DNA of 8,211 bases from Planctomycetota bacterium (GTDB lineage Bacteria > Planctomycetota > Phycisphaerae > Sedimentisphaerales > Anaerobacaceae). This document shows positions 1 to 5,048 of the stretch, in pieces (position 1 is the stretch's first letter; each line of letters starts with the position of its first letter). The stretch spans positions 133-8,343 of the forward strand of contig JAFNGF010000429.1 of the NCBI GenBank assembly GCA_017885385.1. The letters are read 5' to 3'. The notes beneath the pieces are model-generated. The model did no database searches. It was not told the origin of the DNA and worked only from the letters and a program-made list of their open reading frames with translations. The position numbers and the translations under genes were made by a program.

Positions 1-375
1 CAAAACGAGCAGATGTTCAAGACGATCAACAATGCCCGTCAGGCGTTATGTCGAATGACCAGCCAGCTTCGGACGGGGCACTGGGTTGCTCCCCTCGACC
101 CAAATAATCAATGCAGTTTTTATACGGCCGATGCTGACGGGAATGAACCTGTTACTTACGAGTATACAAGCGCGGATAATAAGCTCTACGTAATAACCAA
201 TGGGCATAAGTATGTTCTTTGCGAGAACGTCACTTGGATGAGTTTCGTTAAGACCCCCACGGCTGATGGAGACTGCAAGAGTGTTCAGATGTCTATGACG
301 GTCCAGAGCCCCGATCAAGTCGGGGTGCAGCGGACACTTTCAGCCGCAGCGGTTATCAGGAGAAATCTGGACTGA
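1..375 (+). CDS. Prepilin-like (type IV pilin / pseudopilin) protein, C-terminal part
   Basis: The reading frame is open from base 1, so the gene starts upstream of the window; about 124 residues are visible, ending in TGA. No N-terminal hydrophobic helix or prepilin cleavage site can be seen because that end is missing. The visible part looks like the beta-rich C-terminal half of a PilW/PulJ-type pseudopilin: short strands with polar turns (YTADADGNEPVTYEYTS), a cysteine pair around residues 76 and 93, and the tail RTLSAAAVIRRNLD, which resembles the ends of many prepilin-type proteins. Such proteins are minor subunits of type IV pili or type II secretion pseudopili in the envelope. This is host chromosome flanking the element, not cargo. 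The family call is by style only; another secreted protein is possible. Confidence 0.5.
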   Translation, partial: QNEQMFKTINNARQALCRMTSQLRTGHWVAPLDPNNQCSFYTADADGNEPVTYEYTSADNKLYVITNGHKYVLCENVTWMSFVKTPTADGDCKSVQMSMTVQSPDQVGVQRTLSAAAVIRRNLD

Positions 376-450
376 AAAGCATCGTCAGGGATGGGCAAAT
401 CTACCTGTCAGTGCGCTTGTTCCCGCCATCGTTGGCAGAAGAATTGTTAT

Positions 451-489
451 CATCGACTTAATTATCCGCACTTACGCCCGTCAGCCCAA
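451..489 (+). repeat. 39-bp direct repeat, copy 1
   Basis: Bases 451-489 (beginning CATCGACTTAATTATCCGC) are identical to 694-732 over 39 bp. The identity stops abruptly at both ends. The two copies lie 243 bp apart and bracket the palindromic unit at 532-693. Confidence 0.9.
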
Positions 490-497
490 GTCCGTAG

Positions 498-519
498 GGT
501 ATGCAGGTTTCTGCATACC
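498..519. repeat. Perfect 9-bp hairpin, possible terminator
   Basis: GGTATGCAG (498-506) and CTGCATACC (511-519) are exact reverse complements around a GTTT loop. AATCTTT follows on the plus strand. That is too T-poor for a strong intrinsic terminator, but the hairpin could be a weak one for the upstream pilin-like gene or simply part of the repeat cluster. Confidence 0.5.
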
Positions 520-531
520 AATCTTTGGACA

Positions 532-693
532 TAACCGTTCACAGGGTAACATGTCGAATTTTGGCCGGTTTTCGTCATTGCGAGCGAGGCAGAGCCGAGC
601 GCGGCAATCTCAGCACTACGAGACCTTAGGATTGCTTCGGCCTAAAGGCCTCGCAATGACATAAAAACGCTGATTTACCGCTGTGAACGGTTA
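532..693. mobile_element. Small nested palindromic (MITE/REP-like) repeat unit
   Basis: The outer arms TAACCGTTCACAG (532-544) and CTGTGAACGGTTA (681-693) are exact 13-bp inverted repeats. Inside them GTCATTGCGAG (574-584) and CTCGCAATGAC (650-660) form an exact 11-bp inverted repeat, with further partial complementarity (GCAAT near 604, ATTGC near 631). The GTCATTGCGAGCGAG...CTCGCAATGAC core matches a palindromic motif I know as dispersed in intergenic regions of many environmental bacteria. There is no ORF inside. It is probably a non-autonomous or extragenic palindromic element; mobility is inferred from structure only. Confidence 0.6.
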
Positions 694-732
694 CATCGAC
701 TTAATTATCCGCACTTACGCCCGTCAGCCCAA
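694..732 (+). repeat. 39-bp direct repeat, copy 2
   Basis: Exact second copy of 451-489, starting directly after the right 13-bp terminal inverted repeat of the palindromic unit. A 39-bp target-site duplication would be unusually long, so a composite repeat family or a recombination duplication is more likely than simple transposition. Confidence 0.9.
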
Positions 733-797
733 AGCACGTCAGACATTTCCGATAGTTGGCCGGCAGCGATTTTTTGCGCGGTTTGGTTCAAAAACGC

Positions 798-826
798 TTG
801 ATTTTCTGGTTTCCGTCAGCCATACT
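798..826 (+). promoter_or_regulatory. Probable promoter of the tRNA-Val gene
   Basis: TTGATT (798-803) and CATACT (821-826) are separated by 17 bp, and a start at about 833 would lie 9 bases before the tRNA. Each hexamer matches the consensus at 4 to 5 of 6 positions, so it is plausible but not strong. Confidence 0.45.
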
Positions 827-841
827 GTATGAGCACGATGA

Positions 842-915
842 GGGCGGTTAGCTCAGGTGGCTAGAGCGCCTGCTCGACACGCAGGAGGTCGTAGGTTCAA
901 GTCCTATACCGCCCA
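842..915 (+). tRNA. tRNA-Val (anticodon GAC)
   Basis: A full cloverleaf can be drawn. The acceptor stem is GGGCGGT (842-848) with ACCGCCC (908-914). The D stem is GCTC/GAGC (851-854, 864-867). The anticodon stem is CCTGC/GCAGG (869-873, 881-885) around the loop TCGACAC, giving anticodon GAC at 876-878. The T stem is GTAGG/CCTAT (891-895, 903-907) with loop TTCAAGT, and the discriminator is A915. CCA is not encoded. The base before the anticodon (position 33) is C, where U is almost invariant. The gene is the integration target: the element's integrase gene starts on the far side and reads back through the tRNA on the opposite strand. Confidence 0.93.
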
Positions 916-2143
916 TTGGGGGTTTATGCACTGACTTGCACTCAGCCGCAACGAGCTGCAAAACCGCGTTTTCCAAGTCTTTGTCTGGGGTGACATTCTG
1001 CTCGTTGCTGCTCCTTGCGGCAGGATACTGCGCCGCTTTTTGCGCCGCCTGCTGAAAGTGTTCATCGGTCACTTGCAGATAATGTTTCCGTGCCACCGCC
1101 CGCGTGTTGCCAAGCCAGGCACAGGCAACATGCTCCGGCCACTGGTCTACTAACTCCGTCTCCCGCGTGCTTCGCAGGTTTTGAAACAGTTTCGGCCAGG
1201 GTTTGATTCCTGTCTTTGCAAGAATCCGCATGAGCTGCGTCCGCAGGTTCAAACCGGACTTGTGGTAGCGGGTTATCACGTATTCGGTTCCCGGTTGTGC
1301 CTCATCGTAAGCCGCCATTAGATGCGGGTATAACTTTGGTAAAATCGGCACAAGCCGAGACTCGCCGCCGGGGTGATGTTCGGTTTTGGGTGAATGGACC
1401 AGCATCCGGCATTTGTCCCAATCGACGTCGGCCCACTTAAGCAGCAGCGTCTCGCTTGGTGTCCGAAGCCCACCATAGCGAGCCAGAGCAAAACTGAGCC
1501 GTCACTGTTTGTCGGGGCAAGCCTCAAGAATCTTCTCGGCGTCTTGGCGGCTCAGGTAGTATTCGCGGGTCTTGTTGCCTTGTACGCCAACTTTAAGCTC
1601 GATAAACGGATTGTCGGCAATCAGCTTGCGCCGGCAGGCCGCCCGGAAAAACTGCCGGGCAATCCCGCACGTCCGGCGGATCGTGTTTTCAGCCAAACCG
1701 TATTTGACCAGATAGAGCCGCCAGGCGTCGGCGTCACCCGTCGTGATCTCCGACAGGAGCTTGTCGGGGCCGAAGTGCTCTATCAGGTGCTTGCATGTCC
1801 TGCCATAGACAAACTGCGTATTCGGTTTTACATCACACCGGCCCTGGGTGTACTCGTTTAGGAATTGGCCCAGCGTGAGGCTCACGGTTGCGGCCCGCGC
1901 CATCACCAGCCCGGCGGCCACCAGCTTGCCGTGAATGTCATCGGGCAATCCGGCAACCCAGCGCGCCGTCTCATTGTCGATGCTTCCGGTGATCCGACCG
2001 GCAATAAGGGCCTCCAACTTGAGCTTGAAGGCTTCGGCCTGCTTTAGACTGCTCTTGCCCAGGCGAATTGTCTTGCGGCTTCCGTCCCCGGCCACAAAAA
2101 GGATTCGCTTGCGCCCGTTAGGGTCTCGTGAAATCGAGGCCAT
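848..2143 (-). pseudogene. Tyrosine integrase, interrupted by an in-frame TGA
   Basis: One frame runs from ATG 2143 to TAA 848 (432 codons), broken only by TGA at codon 214 (bases 1504-1502). Starting at 2143 gives the typical opening MASISRDPNGRKR, with AAAGGGG upstream and the ATG next to the RHH stop. The N-terminal arm-binding and SAM-like domains lie before the stop (KHLIEHFGPDKLLSEIT near residue 120). The catalytic domain lies after it: Arg in ARYGGLRTPSE (about 227), Lys in HSPKTEHH (253), Arg in FQNLRSTRE (324), His in EHVACAWLGN (338) and Tyr in KHYLQV (355). Relatives usually carry Trp at the stop position, so TGG to TGA is the simplest explanation. The first piece lacks every catalytic residue, and a restart at ATG 1405 lacks the first Arg. 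Residues 410-431 are antisense tRNA. As written it should be inactive unless the stop is read through. Confidence 0.85.
889..916 (+). other. Probable attachment site (integrase-proximal) at tRNA 3' end
   Basis: Tyrosine integrases of this kind usually recombine in the T arm and acceptor end of a tRNA gene, which is reconstituted on integration. Here the tRNA is intact and the integrase lies immediately beyond its 3' end, convergent with it. The exact crossover cannot be set because no second copy of the tRNA 3' end was found in the window. Confidence 0.5.
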
Positions 2144-2144
2144 A

Positions 2145-2327
2145 TCACTCACCCCTTTCAATTGTGCTTTGCAGCACACCGGCTATGTATTTGCCCAAAG
2201 ATTCTCTTTCCTGTTTCGCCCTTTTCTCCAGGGCCTTGCGCAGAGCAGCGGTCACGCGGAAAGTGATTCTCACGCTCCTGACCTGCTCTTTCGGTAACGG
2301 TGGTCTTCCCATTTTTTTCGTCTTCAT
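2145..2327 (-). CDS. Ribbon-helix-helix (CopG/Arc-like) DNA-binding protein
   Basis: A 60-residue basic protein. The N-terminal tail MKTKKMGRPPLPKEQ is followed by a short strand (VRSVRITFRV, about residues 16-25) and two helices (AALRKALEKRAKQE, then SLGKYIAGVLQSTIE), the ribbon-helix-helix order. These proteins bind operators as dimers through the beta strand and often autoregulate small mobile-element operons. Its stop codon lies one base before the integrase ATG, so the two genes are almost certainly cotranscribed and translationally coupled. A TTGACA/TATAAG promoter lies just upstream, and repeated TGTCA/GTCAG half-sites there could be its operator. An alternative start is the ATG at codon 6. 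The fold call is fairly secure; the target is inferred. Confidence 0.8.
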   Translation of the reverse strand: MKTKKMGRPPLPKEQVRSVRITFRVTAALRKALEKRAKQERESLGKYIAGVLQSTIERGE

Positions 2328-2335
2328 ACCGTCAG

Positions 2336-2362
2336 CTTATAAAGTGTCAGACGAAATGTCAA
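2336..2362 (-). promoter_or_regulatory. Promoter for RHH-integrase operon, with possible operator repeats
   Basis: On the minus strand TTGACA (2362-2357) and TATAAG (2341-2336) are spaced by 15 bp, slightly short. The expected start is about 2329, only about two bases before the RHH ATG, which would give a nearly leaderless mRNA. The plus-strand repeats GTCAG (2331), TGTCAG (2345) and TGTCAA (2357) overlap the hexamers and are candidate RHH half-sites. The -35 overlaps the stop codon of the upstream HTH gene. Confidence 0.5.
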
Positions 2363-2574
2363 GCATTTTCTGAAGATTTTTTTATCCAGTCTTTCAAATC
2401 GTCCACGCTGTACCGGACGGCTCGCCCGATCCGAATCGCGGGAACCTCGCCTCGCTTAGTAAGACCATACAAGGTTCTTTCGCAAATACTCAAGGTCTTG
2501 GCGGCCTGCCGGGGCGTAAGCAATAATTGAAAAGGGGCCTGATTTGTTAAATCGCCTGTGCTATTCATTTTCAC
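2359..2574 (-). CDS. Excisionase-like small HTH (MerR/AlpA-type) protein
   Basis: A 71-residue protein with one winged-HTH of the excisionase/HTH_17 type: LLTPRQAAKTLSICERTLYG (about residues 18-37), then KRGEVPAIRIGRAVRYSVDDL and the terminal WIKK helix. In this family the first helix pair contacts DNA and the GRAVRY strand turn forms the wing. Proteins of this kind next to an integrase usually act as recombination directionality factors and/or local repressors. I chose the GTG at 2574 because GAGGT sits six bases upstream, overlapping the preceding gene's stop; ATG 2568 is the alternative. It lies 9 bases after the 86-aa gene and upstream of the RHH-integrase pair. The excisionase role is inferred from position. 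Confidence 0.75.
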   Translation of the reverse strand: MKMNSTGDLTNQAPFQLLLTPRQAAKTLSICERTLYGLTKRGEVPAIRIGRAVRYSVDDLKDWIKKSSENA

Positions 2575-2583
2575 GCTTTGACC

Positions 2584-2844
2584 TCAAAAAACAGCCCCTT
2601 TATGCTTAATTTTGAAAAGACCTGTTGCCGGAGTCCAGTCGGCCTGGATTTTCAATTCTGCGCCGTCTGGGACGCTGCTACAGGCCACGTGGCGCGATCC
2701 TATGGGCTGTCTGACTCGTCCAGCTTGCCTTTTACGGCGCTGATAGTAGTCTTTTATCGTCGCCAACACGCCCGACTTATGCTCTGGCCGGTATAGCAGT
2801 ATCCCTGGCTGATTCTCAGTTACTTTTACTTTGTTTTTACCCAT
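2584..2844 (-). CDS. Hypothetical protein, 86 aa, coupled to the CxxC gene
   Basis: I do not recognise this protein. The chosen ATG at 2844 overlaps the stop of the upstream CxxC gene by 8 bases (ATGGGTAA), a typical translational-coupling junction. A longer version in the same frame to 2928 would overlap that gene heavily and is less likely. The protein is basic, with a polar start (MGKNKVKVTEN), a short hydrophobic strand (PGILLYRP), a helix with a basic end (IKDYYQRRKRQ, about residues 29-39) and a hydrophobic/basic end (LFKIKHKGAVF). No catalytic motif, signal peptide or membrane segment is visible. It stops by TGA nine bases before the excisionase-like gene, so the genes share an operon. 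The operon context supports it being real; the function is unknown. Confidence 0.55.
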   Translation of the reverse strand: MGKNKVKVTENQPGILLYRPEHKSGVLATIKDYYQRRKRQAGRVRQPIGSRHVACSSVPDGAELKIQADWTPATGLFKIKHKGAVF

Positions 2845-3031
2845 CGTCCAGCATCCCGCTCTGGCAGTCGTGGCCGACAGTTTCTGCGAGGCAACCATCG
2901 GTGTTTTGCTCAATCGCCAAGCATTCATCGCAGATTATCTCGGCTTCACCATCCGGCCCCTGCCGCATCGTTCCGGTATCCGCCCCTATCCAACCGCCAC
3001 AACCCGCACAAAAGTCTAATTTCGCACTCAT
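2837..3031 (-). CDS. Small zinc-ribbon-like protein (two CxxC pairs)
   Basis: A 64-residue acidic protein with CAGC at residues 8-11 and CDEC at 34-37, the spacing expected for a one-metal zinc ribbon or knuckle. Two further cysteines (47 and 55) are present. AGGGG lies seven bases upstream of ATG 3031. Short CxxC/CxxC proteins are common in phages and mobile elements, where they act as DNA- or protein-binding adaptors; the partner here is unknown. It follows the helicase gene after a 78-base, very AT-rich gap (around 3065-3095) that may hold its own promoter, and it overlaps the 86-aa gene by 8 bases. Zinc binding is inferred from the motif alone. Confidence 0.6.
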   Translation of the reverse strand: MSAKLDFCAGCGGWIGADTGTMRQGPDGEAEIICDECLAIEQNTDGCLAETVGHDCQSGMLDDG

Positions 3032-3109
3032 ATCAAAACCCCTGTGTCCTGTGCGTCCTATGCATTGCTTATTTATATATACACATATACCTTTTTATCT
3101 TTCGCGCGC

Positions 3110-4543
3110 TTAAATAGGAGCTACTTGGGACACAGAGGACACCAAACCTTCATACGCCCATTTTCTTGCCGCACGTCCGCCTGTTCTTTTGCGTTCAATA
3201 GCAGGGAAAGCCCGCCGGACTTCCTTACCAAAAGACCTATCTGCCAACGGGTGATAGTTTCGGTCTTTGCACCAGTTCGCATACTCTTGATACAATGTTT
3301 CGCAACAGATACATTCGCCATTAGTTGTGGATTGATAATTCTCCAGCAGAAACGCTCGCGCCGGATTCGCGTCCTGCCGATATTGCTCAAGCATACTTTT
3401 GCTATTTTCCGGCACGGTGAATCGACCAGCGGCGTTCAAGTTTCTCAGACCCTCTAATGCCCAGTTGAGTATGCCTGGCAGCTCTCCTTTGAGTTCGTCA
3501 GCCAGTGTCTCTACCTGCTCGTCCTCTGCTATTGTTTTATCGAAAGGCACAAGCAGTATCCGCCGCCATATCGCCTGACTTTTATCGTTGAAACGCGGTA
3601 GGTCGTTCGTTGCAACCATTATTTTGGCCGTAGGCATATCGCTAACAGCATCCCTGAATTTTCGCTCGAAGGTCATCCGGTCGCCGGACGTGAACGACTT
3701 TAGCGTAGTTTCAGCCAGCTCCTCAATCAATCCGACGCCTTCAGTCGTAACATTAAGCATTTTGCCAAGCGTCCCTATCAAAGCAAAGGGATTATCAAAT
3801 CTCGCAATCGGGACCTGGCTGCAATTCTCAATACCGACAAGGGACTGAACGACTTCGCTAAAAACGGTTTTACCGTTTGCACCTTCACCCACACACAGCA
3901 AAAACTTCTGAAGTCGCAAGTCCGGGCGCAGAAGGTAGCCAAGCCATTGTTGCAACAATAGAATGTAGTCCGCCCTTTTCAACATCACATCGCGGAGAAA
4001 ACCTTGCCACAAAGGACACTCCGCATCCGCGTTGTAGCCGTATGGCAATTGAACGAATGTAAAGTAGTCAGGGGTGTGCGGGACTAGCTCCGTCTGGCCG
4101 TCCTGTCGCAGCACCAGCAGGCCATTCGTCATCGACAGCGTGATAATTGCGTCCTGCCGGACGTTATCCCACACGTTAAGGGAGCAAGTTTCGGGTCTAA
4201 GCACTCTCGCAGCCAGGCAAAGCCGGACATTACTTACCAGATTCTTATGGATAGAAACCCTCGGAGCCTGTCCCATAGAAACATCAAGCCCTTCATTGTG
4301 CGCCTGCAGGTGTTTAGTTATCCGCAAATCAATCTCTGAATCGCTGACACGTTCCCAGCGTCCGGCAGTCCACTGGTAAAAGTCCTGTCGCCAAGAGGCA
4401 AGGGTGTATCTGCCCTTGTTCAAACTCTCTTTGCTCGGCGCTTCATCCGGCTCAAGGTCGAGCAGATAATCAAGCAGTATTGCCAGGGCAATGTCATCAG
4501 GATTGAAAAACTGGTCGTCCTGTAAGGGTTTCTTTTGGCTCAT
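3110..4543 (-). CDS. P4/D5-type phage/plasmid replicative helicase (SF3)
   Basis: A 477-residue protein with superfamily 3 helicase motifs. The D5_N-like region covers about residues 50-200, leading into WLGYLLRPDLRLQKFL. Walker A is GEGANGKT (219-226). A Walker B/acidic region lies near MLNVTTEGVGLIEE (262-275), then FTSGDRMTFERKFRD, the sensor motif ATNDLPRFND (311-320) and the arginine finger IWRR (325-328). A C-terminal winged-helix-like part follows (to about 465). Relatives unwind the origin of P4-like satellites, phages and plasmids as hexamers. The N terminus is too short for an AEP or TOPRIM primase domain, so priming must come from elsewhere. The ATG overlaps the stop of the upstream HTH gene by four bases (ATGA), with GGGGA seven bases upstream. 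This is the main evidence that the element can replicate. Confidence 0.9.
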   Translation of the reverse strand: MSQKKPLQDDQFFNPDDIALAILLDYLLDLEPDEAPSKESLNKGRYTLASWRQDFYQWTAGRWERVSDSEIDLRITKHLQAHNEGLDVSMGQAPRVSIHKNLVSNVRLCLAARVLRPETCSLNVWDNVRQDAIITLSMTNGLLVLRQDGQTELVPHTPDYFTFVQLPYGYNADAECPLWQGFLRDVMLKRADYILLLQQWLGYLLRPDLRLQKFLLCVGEGANGKTVFSEVVQSLVGIENCSQVPIARFDNPFALIGTLGKMLNVTTEGVGLIEELAETTLKSFTSGDRMTFERKFRDAVSDMPTAKIMVATNDLPRFNDKSQAIWRRILLVPFDKTIAEDEQVETLADELKGELPGILNWALEGLRNLNAAGRFTVPENSKSMLEQYRQDANPARAFLLENYQSTTNGECICCETLYQEYANWCKDRNYHPLADRSFGKEVRRAFPAIERKRTGGRAARKWAYEGLVSSVSQVAPI

Positions 4544-4785
4544 CTGTTATTCCCCGTCAAAAGCAAGTACCGCTCCAGCGAACAACATCCAAACTCGATC
4601 CACCGCTGAACAACCGATGAGCGCCAGCGCCGTGCCCTGCCCAAAACAATACTCGGCGGCAACATTCCCCCAGACATCATCTGGTAAACTTTAGAGCGTC
4701 CGAGGCCGAGGATTTCACCAAGCTGCTTCGCGGTCAATAATTGTTCGACCGGCGATTCGACAGTAGTGTTACGGTCAACGGCCAT
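4540..4785 (-). CDS. AlpA/HTH_17-like transcriptional regulator
   Basis: An 81-residue protein starting MAVDRN at ATG 4785, chosen because GGAGG lies six bases upstream; the frame also extends to 4827. The HTH is LLTAKQLGEILGLGRSKVYQ (residues 16-35), followed by MMSGGMLPPSIVLGRARRW and WIEFG, the P4 AlpA/excisionase-type wing pattern. AlpA-like proteins activate integrase or replication genes in satellites. It overlaps the upstream HTH gene by 11 bases and the helicase by 4, so all three are read from one message. The C terminus after residue 66 (CCSLERYLLL) is not part of the usual fold. It probably regulates or loads the replication module; the precise role is inferred. Confidence 0.75.
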   Translation of the reverse strand: MAVDRNTTVESPVEQLLTAKQLGEILGLGRSKVYQMMSGGMLPPSIVLGRARRWRSSVVQRWIEFGCCSLERYLLLTGNNR

Positions 4786-4984
4786 CGGTTTCCTCCACCT
4801 TTTCCCCTGCGAATCTGTCCAGCGCAACCTGAACAGCAGAAGGATTAAAACGCCGGTGGCCTTTCACATTGAGGAAGGGGATTAAACTTTTGTCCGCAAG
4901 TTCCCTCAAGTAGTCTTTTGGCAAGCCAAAATGCCTTGCTAATCTATTTAGCGATATGAACGTGTTTTCGTTGTCAACAAACAT
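4775..4984 (-). CDS. MerR-like small HTH protein
   Basis: A 69-residue protein with an HTH of the MerR/excisionase type: FISLNRLARHFGLPKDYLRE (residues 9-28), then LIPFLNVKGHRRFNPSAVQVAL (34-55), where GHRRFNP matches the wing of this superfamily. The start is uncertain. ATG 4984 has GGGGG only one base away, which is tight, while the in-frame TTG at 5002 has no ribosome site. It overlaps the next HTH gene by 11 bases, forming a cascade HTH-HTH-helicase. Paired small HTH proteins before a helicase suggest origin recognition or copy control, but this is inferred. It is the most divergent of the three MerR/AlpA-like HTH proteins in the element. Confidence 0.65.
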   Translation of the reverse strand: MFVDNENTFISLNRLARHFGLPKDYLRELADKSLIPFLNVKGHRRFNPSAVQVALDRFAGEKVEETDGR

Positions 4985-5021
4985 ACCCCCAGAATAAATC
5001 AATAATGGAAATGGTCAAAAG

Positions 5022-5048
5022 ATTGCGCTCTATTGCGCTCTATTGCGT
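5022..5048. repeat. 10-bp tandem repeat, 2.7 copies
   Basis: ATTGCGCTCT occurs at 5022-5031 and 5032-5041, then ATTGCGT at 5042-5048. The array covers the last codon and stop of the 414-aa gene and lies 38 bases before the next gene's start. It could be an operator, or a slippage product that moves the stop codon. Confidence 0.7.

Larger units (their letters stand above)
376..797. other. Non-coding, repeat-rich spacer between pilin-like gene and tRNA
   Basis: No gene is supported here. The stretch holds two copies of a 39-bp direct repeat, a perfect 9-bp hairpin and a nested palindromic unit, each listed separately. Bases 376-450 and 733-797 show nothing I can assign. Confidence 0.7.

Noticed and set aside
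1502..1504. Reassigned genetic code with TGA as an amino acid
   Set aside because: Several neighbouring genes end with TGA at sensible positions and use TGG for Trp; only the integrase has an internal TGA.
1394..1861. 155-codon plus-strand ORF opposite the integrase
   Set aside because: It is the antisense of a recognisable integrase and has no ribosome site or family pattern.
3044..3457. 137-codon plus-strand ORF opposite the helicase end
   Set aside because: Shadow of the helicase reading frame; the composition is not protein-like.
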